Positions 26,485 through 35,075 are shown, counted from the stretch's first letter. The stretch is 64,000 nt of DNA from HRBIN30 sp964534275 (GCA_964534275.1 CAZHQG010000008.1:65798-129797), one strand, 5' to 3'. Translations and numbers: made by a program. Notes: generated by a model from the sequence alone, not told the origin.

Positions 26485-27978
26485 ATGCAACCAGAACTCA
26501 GAAACGGTGAGGCCATCCCCTGGCGAGCCATACCGGAGTTGTCGTTGACAGAATTCCGCTCTGCGCTGCTCCAGCGCTGTCGGACCGGAGCCCGCATTGC
26601 CGCCTGGTTCGCCGTTCCCGCAACGGAGCCCGGGTACCTCACGATGTTGGCGGTGTTGGCAGATGACAGCGCAAGTGTCCTTTATCCGATGGCCGCACCG
26701 TACCGCGCCGGCACCCCCTTCCCCTCGCTCACTCCCGAGCTGCCACAAGCAAGCATGTTCGAGCGCGAGTTGTGGGAAGAACATGCCGTCCAAATCGAAG
26801 GGCACCCGTGGCTGAAGCCGGTGCGGCGTCATGCTCACGCTGCCCGCCACGATGGTCCTGCGCTGCCAAGCTTTCCGTTCTACCGCGTCGACGGAACCGG
26901 CGTTCACGAGGTTGGAGTAGGACCCGTGCACGCTGGCATTATCGAACCCGGGCATTTTCGTTTTCAGTGCCACGGTGAGAAAGTGCTCTTTCTCGAAATC
27001 CGCCTCGGCTACCAACACCGCGGTCTCGAACGTGCTCTGCTGAGTGCGTCGGAGGCCAAGCAGACGATCCTCGCTGAGTCTATTGCCGGTGACACCGTCC
27101 TCGGCCACGCGATCGCGTACGCCATGGTGCGCGAAGCCATCGCAGCCACTTCTGTCCCCTATGCCGCCGACGTCACCCGAGGCATGGCTCTCGAACTCGA
27201 GCGGTTAGCGAACCATGTGGGAGACCTCGGTGCCCTTGCCAACGACGTCGCCTTCTTGCCTGCCGCTGCCTACCTGGGCCGGCTCCGCGGCGACGTTCTG
27301 AATCTTTTGTTAGAAGTGAGCGGAAATCGCTTCGGGCGCTCACTCGTCGTTCCGGGTGGAGTGCGGACGAGCTTTGCCCCAGAAAAACGCACCCGCTGGA
27401 TCCACCAGCTTGCCACCATCGAGGCCGATCTCGAACAGATCTGCCAACTTCTTTGGGAAACCCCTTCGGTTCTGTCGCGTTTCGAGCATACTGGAGTCGT
27501 CCCGACGGCGGTGGCCAGCGACCTCGGCTTCGTTGGGCCCACTGCTCGGGCGAGCGGGGTTGCCCGCGACGTGCGCCGCGATCACCCCGCGGGAGCGTAC
27601 TGCTTCGCCCATGTACCCCTCACTTTAGTGAGTAGCGGCGACGTGTTCGCGCGGGCGCTGGTTCGGTGGACCGAAAGCATGCGCTCCTTGCAATTTCTAC
27701 AGGACCAACTTGCCGACTTCGAACCAACGCAGCTTGGCCGTGCGCTCGGTCCTTCCCAGCCGAACGTCGTCGCCGTTGCGATGGTGGAAGGATGGCGAGG
27801 CGAAATCGTTCACGTAGGAGTCACCAGATCCCACGGCGAGCTGTCGGCCTACAAAATTGTGGACCCGTCGTTCCGCAACTGGACCGCGCTTGCCGTTGCC
27901 GTTCGTGACGGAGAGATTTCCGACTTTCCCCTGTGCAACAAAAGCTTCAACCTTTCTTACGCGGGGCATGATTTATGA
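26485..27978 (+). CDS. Large subunit of an Ehr-type complex (HyfG-like, NiFe ligands absent)
   Basis: 497 aa, a NuoC-NuoD-like fusion as in HyfG/HycE: an N-terminal NuoC-type region (about 1-130), then the catalytic-type domain. GYQHRGLERALLS is followed by AESIAGDTVLGHAIAYAMV, where NiFe enzymes have the first CxxC (RVCGIC). Near the C-terminus VDPSFRNWTALAVAVRDGEI stands where they have DPCxxC. All four nickel/iron-binding cysteines are thus replaced, although IISDFPLCNKSFNLS-like C-terminal sequence is conserved (SDFPLCNKSFNLSYAGHDL). This matches energy-converting-hydrogenase-related (Ehr) complexes and complex I, which lack the metal centre. It should not make or split H2. The electron acceptor or donor is unknown. 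Confidence 0.85.
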   Translation: MQPELRNGEAIPWRAIPELSLTEFRSALLQRCRTGARIAAWFAVPATEPGYLTMLAVLADDSASVLYPMAAPYRAGTPFPSLTPELPQASMFERELWEEHAVQIEGHPWLKPVRRHAHAARHDGPALPSFPFYRVDGTGVHEVGVGPVHAGIIEPGHFRFQCHGEKVLFLEIRLGYQHRGLERALLSASEAKQTILAESIAGDTVLGHAIAYAMVREAIAATSVPYAADVTRGMALELERLANHVGDLGALANDVAFLPAAAYLGRLRGDVLNLLLEVSGNRFGRSLVVPGGVRTSFAPEKRTRWIHQLATIEADLEQICQLLWETPSVLSRFEHTGVVPTAVASDLGFVGPTARASGVARDVRRDHPAGAYCFAHVPLTLVSSGDVFARALVRWTESMRSLQFLQDQLADFEPTQLGRALGPSQPNVVAVAMVEGWRGEIVHVGVTRSHGELSAYKIVDPSFRNWTALAVAVRDGEISDFPLCNKSFNLSYAGHDL

Positions 27979-28724
27979 TCAAAATCCTCGCCGCCCGCTG
28001 GCGTCAGGGAAACCGCACCCTGCGGCAACGAGTGGACACCCTTCAGCTCCCCGATCGTTTCCGGGGCAAGCCCATCTTGTCCCCAGAGCGCTGCGGGGCC
28101 GGCTGCGAGGCATGTGCGGCCAGTTGTCCCACAGGTGCAATTTCCGCCGCCCCCCTGACCCTCGATATGGGCAGGTGCGTGTTTTGTGGCCTGTGTGAAA
28201 GCGCCTGCCCTCCGGGAGCGATCCGCTTTTCTTCCGACCATCGGCTCGCTGCTACCGACCGAACGGCTCTTCGCCTCGACGGCCAAGAGCGAGAACGGAT
28301 CCTTACACTGGGCGCTGAGCTTCGACGGCTCTTCGGTCGTTCGCTCCGTCTCCGCCAGGTGAGTGCCGGTGGCTGTAACGGATGCGAGCAAGAACTCGTG
28401 GCAACCGGCAACGTGGTCTTCGACGCGAGCCGCTTCGGCATCCAATTCGTGGCCTCGCCGCGTCATGCCGACGGCATCGTGATCACGGGTCCCGTGAGCC
28501 GCAACATGGAAGCGGCCCTGCGTACTACCTACGCGGCAGTGCCAAAACCAACCCTCGTGATTGCGGTGGGTGCGTGCGCCATCAGCGGCGGCGTCTTTGC
28601 GGAAAGTCCAGAAACCTGCGGGGGCGTTCCCAGCGATATCCCCGTCGATCTGTACGTTCCGGGATGCCCGCCGCATCCGTTGGTGTTTCTGGAGGGCGTC
28701 CTCAGGCTGCTCGGCCGCCTTTGA
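27975..28724 (+). CDS. Ferredoxin-NuoB fusion iron-sulfur subunit of the Ehr-type complex
   Basis: 249 aa, overlapping the large-subunit stop (ATGA). Residues about 35-90 form a two-cluster ferredoxin domain like NuoI/HyfH: CGAGCEACAASCP and CVFCGLCESACP. The first motif has an extra residue (C-x3-C-x2-C-x3-CP), the second is standard. Residues about 115-249 are a NuoB/HyfI-type small subunit with cluster ligands in GGCNGCEQEL, GACAISGG and GCPPHP. In E. coli these are two proteins (HyfH, HyfI). The electron wire from solvent to the large subunit therefore looks complete (three 4Fe-4S clusters), although the large subunit has lost its metal site. Last gene of the operon. Confidence 0.87.
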   Translation: MIKILAARWRQGNRTLRQRVDTLQLPDRFRGKPILSPERCGAGCEACAASCPTGAISAAPLTLDMGRCVFCGLCESACPPGAIRFSSDHRLAATDRTALRLDGQERERILTLGAELRRLFGRSLRLRQVSAGGCNGCEQELVATGNVVFDASRFGIQFVASPRHADGIVITGPVSRNMEAALRTTYAAVPKPTLVIAVGACAISGGVFAESPETCGGVPSDIPVDLYVPGCPPHPLVFLEGVLRLLGRL

Positions 28725-28751
28725 CGAGGCGCTTGCCCCTCCAGGGAACGT

Positions 28752-29087
28752 TTACGAAGCCTTCGCTTTCTCGGCTTCTTCGCGAATCCAACTAAACACA
28801 GCCACCGCCGCCGGAAGCCCGATCGTTGCCGCCGCAAGGGCCACGACTTGCTCCAAATCTCGCAAGGCGATTCCCGAAGCGAACGCCTTTCGCACGCTGG
28901 CCCGCACGGCGCCTTCCCGAAGTGCCCCCACCGCAACGGCAAGCTTGATCAAACGGCGCATCCGGTCATCGAGCGGACCCTCGTTGCCCGCTTCTGCGAT
29001 GGCATCCCACGCTTCCCCCAACTTGGGAAAGCGTCGGACGAATTCCTCGTACGCTTTCGGCGGCTTCGGCTGCTTCGACTGACTCAT
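28752..29087 (-). CDS. Carboxymuconolactone decarboxylase/AhpD-like protein
   Basis: 111 aa, mostly helical, with the CMD fold pattern: RMRRLIKLAVAVGALREGAV, then RKAFASGIALRDLEQVVALAA. AhpD-type peroxidases use a CxxC plus His in the region before AFASG; here it reads REGAVRASVRKA with no cysteine at all, so disulfide peroxidase activity is unlikely. Function unknown. It converges with the end of the Ehr-like operon, separated by 27 bases. Confidence 0.7.
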   Translation of the reverse strand: MSQSKQPKPPKAYEEFVRRFPKLGEAWDAIAEAGNEGPLDDRMRRLIKLAVAVGALREGAVRASVRKAFASGIALRDLEQVVALAAATIGLPAAVAVFSWIREEAEKAKAS

Positions 29088-29633
29088 GATGCCTCGCTAC
29101 CATGCCCCGTTCGTAGCCGTCAATGTCCCCGCGCTTACGGGACAGGATCGGAGATGCTCTGCTTCACACCTCGGGCAGCGTGCCAGCACAGCTGGAACCA
29201 GAGGTCGCGAGTCGATCGCGCGTCGGCACGCCTCCGAAGGCACCCGTTGCGCACGAGCGAGCAGGTCCGTCCCAAAGTAGGACGCGCTAGATTCCAGAAT
29301 GCCACCACCCGTTGCCATTTCCGGGTCATGCAGCAAGCCCATCAAGCGTAGCGGTCCACGCTCTCCTGCCCCGGCTGTCGATTGTCTGCAGTGCTTCCGC
29401 CACCCGTGAACAAGACCACGGTTGCTGGAATGCCGCTCTGTTTGCCACGACACGCCTCACGTTCTCGCTTAGCGACGTCCGCAGACTCGATCGCTGAGTG
29501 CGCCGTTCAGGCTTCTGCGACTACCCGCCCTGAAGTCATGCGTGGCGAGCGAACGGGCCGTCGCCAATCGACCAGAATTGTTTACGCCCCACCGTGGAAC
29601 GAGGCATACTGGTCCGCGGAAGCAAGCGTCCGA
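29088..29633. other. Gene-poor stretch, no gene recognised
   Basis: 546 bases upstream of the AhpD-like gene and downstream of the phosphoesterase remnant. Short open frames exist (one on the minus strand ends with ARCPRCEAEHLRSCP, a possible zinc knuckle), but none has a good start, length or family. It must hold the AhpD-like gene promoter. Confidence 0.4.
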
Positions 29634-30089
29634 CTACCTCGGTTTTGCCCCTTGAAGGATGGCGGAAAGACCTTCCTTGGTGGCCTGCGAGACTGGGGCC
29701 TTCTCGAGCGCGGCGATCGTTCGCTGCACATCATATTCAATGCGCCGAAGGTGAATCTGTCCGTCACACCACAGCGCGTAACATGCTCCACCCCCATCTC
29801 GCGCAAGTCCAACACTGCCAGGATTGAGCACAATCGAACGCCCGACCTCTTTCTTGAATTGAATGTGGGTGTGTCCGAGCATCACAATTTCAGCGGTAAC
29901 ACCGTCCACCGCTCGATCTAGTTGCTCCTCCTGCAAGTAACGAAAGAGGTCGCCCTGGGGTGTGGCGTGGGCAAGGAGCGCGCACTTTCCGTCGAGCTGT
30001 ACCCGCGCCAAGCCGAACGACCTCATCGCCAGACTGGCAAGAGGACTCGCCGGACCCAGCTGCTGCACACCCACGGAAGCGTCGAGCAT
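29634..30089 (-). pseudogene. Truncated metallophosphoesterase (C-terminal remnant)
   Basis: The open frame encodes about 150 residues whose C-terminal part is typical of YfcE-like calcineurin phosphoesterases: LARVQLDGKCALLAHATPQG, VMLGHTHIQFKKEVGR and VLNPGSVGLARDGG. The N-terminal half with the DxH and GNHD metal ligands is missing. In-frame stop codons occur a short distance upstream, and no other frame of the upstream 500 bases restores the missing part. This looks like decay or a recombination break at the edge of the low-GC island. A small intact protein using an internal start cannot be excluded but would lack half of the metal site. Confidence 0.7.
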
Positions 30090-30605
30090 ACCGACCGTTC
30101 CGGCCGAGTACCTGGTGCGTTGGGACCCGCTCGCCGTCGTCTCTGGCTGCGGCCGGAAGGGTGCGCTGATCGCGGATCCCGAAGATTGGAACTAGCCATC
30201 GCCGGATCACGGCTCCCGGCATCATCCGCCTGTACCTCCTGTACAACCTGACATCCAATCCTGCGTAGCAGTTCGGCGCCTAGCCACGCTGGAGGAATTC
30301 CAGGCATAAGCGACCCTACGCGGAAGCTCGTCCCGGTAGCAAGCGCTGCGTGGTTTGTAGCAGTTACGGAGCGCGCGATTTTTGGCTCCGCACATAACTC
30401 CGCTGGCGGCCAGCGCAGAAGCGAATGGCGCAGGGGCGCGCCAACTCTGGCACATGCGCTGTTCGTCCCCACTACCAGGTGCTTTGCTTCCATCCCGACG
30501 CATGTCGCCACCGCCACTTCCATTGCAGTCCGTTCGACTGATCTGGTGGCGCAAAGTATGGCCGCCTGCTGGTGTGAGGGAGGGCCCGTTCATTGCGTGC
30601 CGGGA
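30090..30605. other. Gene-poor stretch between phosphoesterase remnant and MutS-like genes
   Basis: 516 bases without a recognisable gene on either strand. Open frames of up to 166 codons look like out-of-frame noise (no family, no ribosome site). It may contain remains of the deleted part of the island. Confidence 0.4.
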
Positions 30606-32156
30606 TTAGACGGCGAGTTCGTATCCTGCCATGCTTCGAACTTCCTGTCGTACTTCCTGCTTCCGAAAGATTCTCCGGTATAGATCTGCTCCATAGCTTG
30701 TCTCCTCGGGTTCACCCTCCTTGACCTTGAAGGTCCGAGTGCCGTCCGCAAGCCTCTCGGCACGCAAGAACAAAACGTTTTGCGCTCGCTGCTGCCGGAC
30801 ACTGCGAGCGAATTCGTACATGTGCGTGACGTAGAAAATCTTTACACCAGCCTCGAGCAGAGCGCTCACAACTTCTCTTGCGATCTCCGCGCCTTCACGC
30901 TCGTTCGTGCTGGCAAAGGACTCGTTGAGCAACACGAGCCCGTTGGACCTGATGAGATCGATCGTAGCGCTCATGCGCTTCAGCTCCTCTTCGAACTTGC
31001 CACTCTTCAGCGCCCTGTCTTCTTCGCGCTTGAAGTGCGTAAAGACCCCTGAGCACACCGTGGTTGAACATGATGTCGCGGGAACGAACATGCCAGCTTG
31101 CATCATTAGTTGCGCCAGACCCACGCTGCGCAAGAACGTCGTCTTCCCTCCTTGGTTGGGTCCGGTAATGATCACGAGATCTTTCCCGTCGGCAGCGACA
31201 TCGTTGCCCACGACCGGCCGCTTCATCGTCAGCGCCAGCGAGATGTCATACAAGCCCGTACAGGAGAATCGGCGCTCCTCGGCTCGCGCGACCTGGGGGA
31301 ACGCAATCGGCTCGTCAAGCTGATTGAGCTGCTCGTATAAGTTCAAGCACCCCATATAGAATGCCAGTTCCCAGCGCAGCACTTTGAAAAAGCTCTCGAT
31401 GTGCTCGGCCGCCTGAGCGACCGAGTTGGCCGCTCGTGCCAAGCCCCGGTCCCGCAATTCCCCGAGCACCCGTGCCCCATGTTCATCGCGGGGATGAAGG
31501 GAGAGAGAATAGATCGGTGATTTTGCGGCAAAGATGCGCTTAAGCCAGCTCCGCTCTGGATCATGGGGTTTGCAGAGAGTGTAGTTGGTACCCTCGTTGC
31601 CGGTGCCCAGCTCCGCGCTCAGCAAGACGCCTGTGGGGAAACGCAGCGCCTGGATATGCTTGCTCACCGTACGCAGATACGTATCGCTCAGCTCCTGCTG
31701 AATCATAGAGAAAAACCGGCGGAAGCCTTGCGAGGCAAAAGCGCCAGCGTGCTCGTCAGCGATCTGCCGCAGCTTCTGTAACAAATGCAGCGAGACCTCC
31801 AGCATCCGCTGGGCGCTGCTCACGATGGAGCTTGGTCCAGCGTGACGAGGGGAGATCCAGAGCCACTCCTTGCGCTTCCTGTCTAAAAATTCCACGGGAA
31901 CGCGATAAATCTGCCGGACAATATCAGAGTGTTTCAGGCAGTCTCTAACAATCTCCTGGCGATAGAGGATGACGTCGAGCTGATCTGAGCCGGATAAGAC
32001 CACCCGACGGGCCACCTCCAACAAGAACTGATCGCCCTGCGCCATGGCCGCAAACACGGTGCCCAGCGCCAGATCCTGCAACAGATCCGCAGTATTGGGT
32101 GGCAACTCCTGAAAAAGATCGAAATCGCGGTCAGGATACAGAAGAAAGACTTTCAT
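30606..32156 (-). CDS. MutS-like ATPase B (second gene of the pair)
   Basis: 516 aa. The C-terminal third is a MutS-type ATPase domain: Walker A ITGPNQGGKTTFLRSVGLA, GMFVPATSC, GVFTHFKREED, Walker B LVLLNESFASTNEREGAEIA and the H-loop VTHMYEFA. The N-terminal two thirds are helical, like the MutS lever/clamp core (domain III); the mismatch-binding domain I with its Phe-x-Glu is absent. It therefore belongs with MutS-related proteins of unknown substrate rather than true mismatch repair. Its ATG overlaps the stop of MutS-like A (ATGA), so the two are made together and may form a heterodimer. GC is lower than the surroundings (31 of 60 bases at 31681-31740, against 42 of 60 at 37681-37740). Confidence 0.8.
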   Translation of the reverse strand: MKVFLLYPDRDFDLFQELPPNTADLLQDLALGTVFAAMAQGDQFLLEVARRVVLSGSDQLDVILYRQEIVRDCLKHSDIVRQIYRVPVEFLDRKRKEWLWISPRHAGPSSIVSSAQRMLEVSLHLLQKLRQIADEHAGAFASQGFRRFFSMIQQELSDTYLRTVSKHIQALRFPTGVLLSAELGTGNEGTNYTLCKPHDPERSWLKRIFAAKSPIYSLSLHPRDEHGARVLGELRDRGLARAANSVAQAAEHIESFFKVLRWELAFYMGCLNLYEQLNQLDEPIAFPQVARAEERRFSCTGLYDISLALTMKRPVVGNDVAADGKDLVIITGPNQGGKTTFLRSVGLAQLMMQAGMFVPATSCSTTVCSGVFTHFKREEDRALKSGKFEEELKRMSATIDLIRSNGLVLLNESFASTNEREGAEIAREVVSALLEAGVKIFYVTHMYEFARSVRQQRAQNVLFLRAERLADGTRTFKVKEGEPEETSYGADLYRRIFRKQEVRQEVRSMAGYELAV

Positions 32157-33730
32157 CGCACAATCCGCCCCTTGATCTGCTCGTACGTCAGTCGATGTTT
32201 TTGCGCCAGCGCGCGCGCATACGCGAGACCATCTGCACGTCTTCTCACGATCTTAAAAGTACGGACGCTCGGATCTCTGGGATCCACGGTCGCTACCATG
32301 CTGACCGTCTTTTCGCCTAAGGAGGCCAGCTCATCGAGAAATGTCACCCATACGGCCAGGGTATCGAGCTCGATGAGCCGAGCCATGATCTCTCGGCTCA
32401 AGAAAATCGCGTCTTGTAGGGTCGTCGAAGTGAAGATCTCGTTCAGAATGAACAGGCTGTCCGGCGTGGCGCGGGAGAGCATCTCGTGAATGCGAAACAG
32501 GTCGTCCTCCAGTTTGCCGCGCAGGTTGTGGATGTCTTCCACTCGCTCGAAGTGCGTGAAGATCCTGTCGCACAGAAACACGCGTGCCTCGCGTCCCGGG
32601 ACCGGGCAGCCCAAGCTGGCCAGATAGTGGATTTGTCCGACCATGCGGGCAAACGTCGTCTTGCCTCCGTGATTGGGACCGGTGACCACGATGATGCGCT
32701 CCGGGCCGTCCAGGGAGAAATCATTGAGCACAATGGCGTTTGCCTCGTCACGCTTGGCAAGCGCCAATGCGAGATCGAAGCCATCGCGCACGAACTCAGC
32801 TTTGTCCGCCGTGCTCACCCGGGGGTAGCAAAACGGTAGCCCCTTGCGTTTGAACTCGGCGAGAAAGTCCAGGTAGGCTACATAAAACTGGATCTCTCGG
32901 TCAAACGCTTGGATGGTCTCATCGAGAAAACGGGCGTGATGAGCACAGAAATCATCTAACGCAGCAAAGGGCTCGGGATAAAGCCGAGCCACGAATTCGA
33001 GGATCTGCGCCTCGATGTGGCTCATCCCAAAGTGTTCCGGAAGTCTGACAAGATAGCTGTCGACATCGCCTTGCCGGAATTTTTCAAAAATTCTCTCGAT
33101 CTCGATGCTGTAGTCTACCTCGCCTTCGTAGCGTTTTACCTTGAACTTGCCGCTCTCAATGATCACGCAATACTTCAGCTCAGCCAGGGCGACCTTGACT
33201 TGCTGGGCTTCCGCAACGAAGGAGACAAATGCTGGCGCCTGGGCAAAGCCCTGTACCCACTTGCAGAAGGCCAGAAGGCCGCGCGATTTCAGCGGCATGG
33301 CCGCGAGATCGTGAGCCAGAGTGATTACGGCATCACCGTAGACCAAGGCTGCTTCTAGGATCCACCCCTTCTTGTGGTACTCGTAGTCCAGCTTCTCGGC
33401 CAGGGCCAGATAACGGCGCACGGTGCGCATCTTCTCGGCAAATGCTTGGATGCACGCCATCACAGCCTCATCTTCGAGATCCCGCATGACCTCCTGCCGA
33501 TATCGCACGAGCTCAGGGTCTCGCAGCGGCGTCCAGAAGAAGGGTTTGAGGTCATACTCTTCCTTGTGGGCGGTCACCGCTTCGATGATCCGGTCAAGGT
33601 TCAGATCAGACAAAAAATCGGGTTGCTCCGATGATGCCTCTGGCTCGTTTTCAGGGAGCGACAAAATGCCCGCCGAGGTCGCCATCGTTTCCATCGTCTG
33701 TTGCTCGGGTTTCAAGTAAAAAGCCTCCAC
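32153..33730 (-). CDS. MutS-like ATPase A (first gene of the pair)
   Basis: 525 aa from a GTG at 33730 (no clear ribosome site; an ATG at 33694 is the alternative). Architecture mirrors its neighbour: a helical N-terminal two thirds and a C-terminal MutS ATPase domain with Walker A VVTGPNHGGKTTFARMVGQI, RIFTHFERVEDIHNLRGKLE, Walker B LFILNEIFTSTTLQDAIFLS and VTFLDELASLGEKTVSMVA. In place of the usual H-loop His there is WVTFLDEL, so the catalytic His seems replaced by Phe or Leu, unlike its partner (VTHMYEFA). This hints at one active and one degenerate site in a heterodimer. No mismatch-recognition domain. Same lower GC as its partner. Confidence 0.8.
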   Translation of the reverse strand: MEAFYLKPEQQTMETMATSAGILSLPENEPEASSEQPDFLSDLNLDRIIEAVTAHKEEYDLKPFFWTPLRDPELVRYRQEVMRDLEDEAVMACIQAFAEKMRTVRRYLALAEKLDYEYHKKGWILEAALVYGDAVITLAHDLAAMPLKSRGLLAFCKWVQGFAQAPAFVSFVAEAQQVKVALAELKYCVIIESGKFKVKRYEGEVDYSIEIERIFEKFRQGDVDSYLVRLPEHFGMSHIEAQILEFVARLYPEPFAALDDFCAHHARFLDETIQAFDREIQFYVAYLDFLAEFKRKGLPFCYPRVSTADKAEFVRDGFDLALALAKRDEANAIVLNDFSLDGPERIIVVTGPNHGGKTTFARMVGQIHYLASLGCPVPGREARVFLCDRIFTHFERVEDIHNLRGKLEDDLFRIHEMLSRATPDSLFILNEIFTSTTLQDAIFLSREIMARLIELDTLAVWVTFLDELASLGEKTVSMVATVDPRDPSVRTFKIVRRRADGLAYARALAQKHRLTYEQIKGRIVR

Positions 33731-34305
33731 GAAAATTTTTGGTTCGCAGAGGCTATCAGCCAGTGATGGCGGTTAAGGGCGAGCCTCATCGCCCAGTGGC
33801 AACAATTATGTTTAATTTTCGGCTCGATTGCTAGGGGGATGTCAAAGGACCCGTGCCGGCTCAGCCATAAGAGCTATAGAGGTCCATACATCCATCGCAG
33901 AGTAGGCGCTCGCGGCATGTGTCTCTTTAGAGCCGTGCCTGCCGGCCAAACGGAGTGCGTAAAGAAAAGGATTCATGCCTGGCGTTGAGCCGACCTTCTT
34001 CGAAGCGGCCTCAACACACCCGGGCTTTTCACCCGTCGCTGAACGAACAGGAAAATCTGGTGAGTGGACGAAATTCGAGCAACCAGTCGCGCCTTCGAAA
34101 GGTGGTCCAACGAAGTAGCTCATCGAGGAACAGATCCAAGCGGAGCTTTGCTCAACCAACCGGAAACGCACGTCACTTGCGTCTGCTGTCAACCATCTCC
34201 GACCTTTGATGTTCGACAGAAGCGCCCCAAGCTTAGAGGTCTTCACAAGGGACACTGTTGGACCGAAGTTCACCAGTTGCGTCCGCAAGGTCGAGGCCGC
34301 AAATA
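33731..34305. other. Unassigned stretch between MutS-like genes and tRNA-Asn
   Basis: 575 bases. Open frames on both strands (for example 33842-34288 minus, 148 codons) show no recognisable family, no signal and no good ribosome site. It is the probable outer edge of the low-GC island and includes the promoter for the MutS-like pair. I saw no integrase and no obvious copy of the tRNA 3' end. Confidence 0.4.
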
Positions 34306-34327
34306 GGGGCGCGTGGTGGTGCGCCCC
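34306..34327 (-). terminator. Terminator of tRNA-Asn
   Basis: On the minus strand GGGGCGC-ACCACCAC-GCGCCCC followed by TATTT lies 16 bases downstream of the tRNA 3' end: a 7-bp all-GC stem with an 8-base loop. Confidence 0.75.
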
Positions 34328-34342
34328 TGCAGGAAGGAGAAA

Positions 34343-34415
34343 CTCCCCGGGCCGGACTCGAACCAGCGACCAATCGGTTAACAGCCGACCGCTCTACCGA
34401 CTGAGCTACCGGGGA
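34343..34415 (-). tRNA. tRNA-Asn (GTT)
   Basis: 73 nt cloverleaf on the minus strand: acceptor TCCCCGG/CCGGGGA with discriminator G, D arm GCTC...GAGC, anticodon stem GTCGG/CCGAT with loop CTGTTAA (anticodon GTT), T arm GCTGG-TTCGAGT-CCGGC. CCA is not encoded. The gene borders the low-GC island, and tRNA genes are common integration sites. Confidence 0.93.
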
Positions 34416-34491
34416 ATGCGCACGGGAACGTGCGGACGCGTTCGGCTAACACACCGTGCCGAGCGCTGCAAGGCAAAGCAACACAAACGAT

Positions 34492-34935
34492 TTACTTCTT
34501 CTCGGGCAAGCGGAACCGATCGTGACAGCTTTTGCAATGACCGAACATTTTGTTGGCCGCTGCACGAACATCGCCGCCGCTGGCCCCCGCATCGGCAGTG
34601 GCCTTGGCGTCGGACACGAGCTGATTCATGAGCTTCTCGAACTCCGGCCACTCCTTCCAAATTTCCGCCTTTGCCCGCGACCGCGGATGGGTGCTCCCCT
34701 CAGGGAACAAGGGCAGCGCCTTGGCCGCCTCTTCTGCGATCTTCGCCGCGGCCGGCCCCACCGGCTCGAGCTTTCCGCTCTTCAGCGCATCCCCAATGAT
34801 CTTTGCCTGCTTGCCAATTCGTTCCATCAACTCGTGCCGCTCGCGGATCGGACCCTCCGGCAACGGTTCCTTGCTCTCATGAGCCCGAGCCACAGCAGCG
34901 GCAACCACCAACACTCCAGCTAGCAGCACTCGCAT
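34492..34935 (-). CDS. Cytochrome c' (class II c-type cytochrome)
   Basis: 147 aa; the ATG at 34935 follows GGAGGAGTGC. Signal peptide about 1-18 (LLAGVLVVAAAVARA), then a four-helix bundle sequence, with the single heme motif at the far C-terminus (GHCKSCHDRF, about residues 133-139), the hallmark of class II cytochromes. Periplasmic. Members bind NO or CO or transfer electrons; which applies here is not decided by sequence alone. Gene context: a membrane protein and a diheme cytochrome nearby on the same strand. Confidence 0.85.
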   Translation of the reverse strand: MRVLLAGVLVVAAAVARAHESKEPLPEGPIRERHELMERIGKQAKIIGDALKSGKLEPVGPAAAKIAEEAAKALPLFPEGSTHPRSRAKAEIWKEWPEFEKLMNQLVSDAKATADAGASGGDVRAAANKMFGHCKSCHDRFRLPEKK

Positions 34936-35075
34936 GCACTCCTCCGTTCGTGCAGGCGTGCTACGCGAGCGAACGGTTTCGGTCAAGTCGCAAAACCGCC
35001 CCTTTGCCCTGCTGCCCTCGCGCTTGTCTCGCCATGGGCATCGCCGAAGGCAAGCGCGCGAGCGGTAAGAGAGCG

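Noticed and set aside
26485..27978. Annotation of the large subunit as an active NiFe hydrogenase
   Set aside because: Both cysteine pairs that bind Ni and Fe are absent in the sequence.
29097..29453. 118-codon minus-strand frame with a possible CxxC knuckle
   Set aside because: Start and composition are unconvincing, and a single CxxC is weak evidence.
33842..34288. 148-codon minus-strand frame next to tRNA-Asn
   Set aside because: No recognisable family, no ribosome site and mixed composition; left as unassigned sequence.
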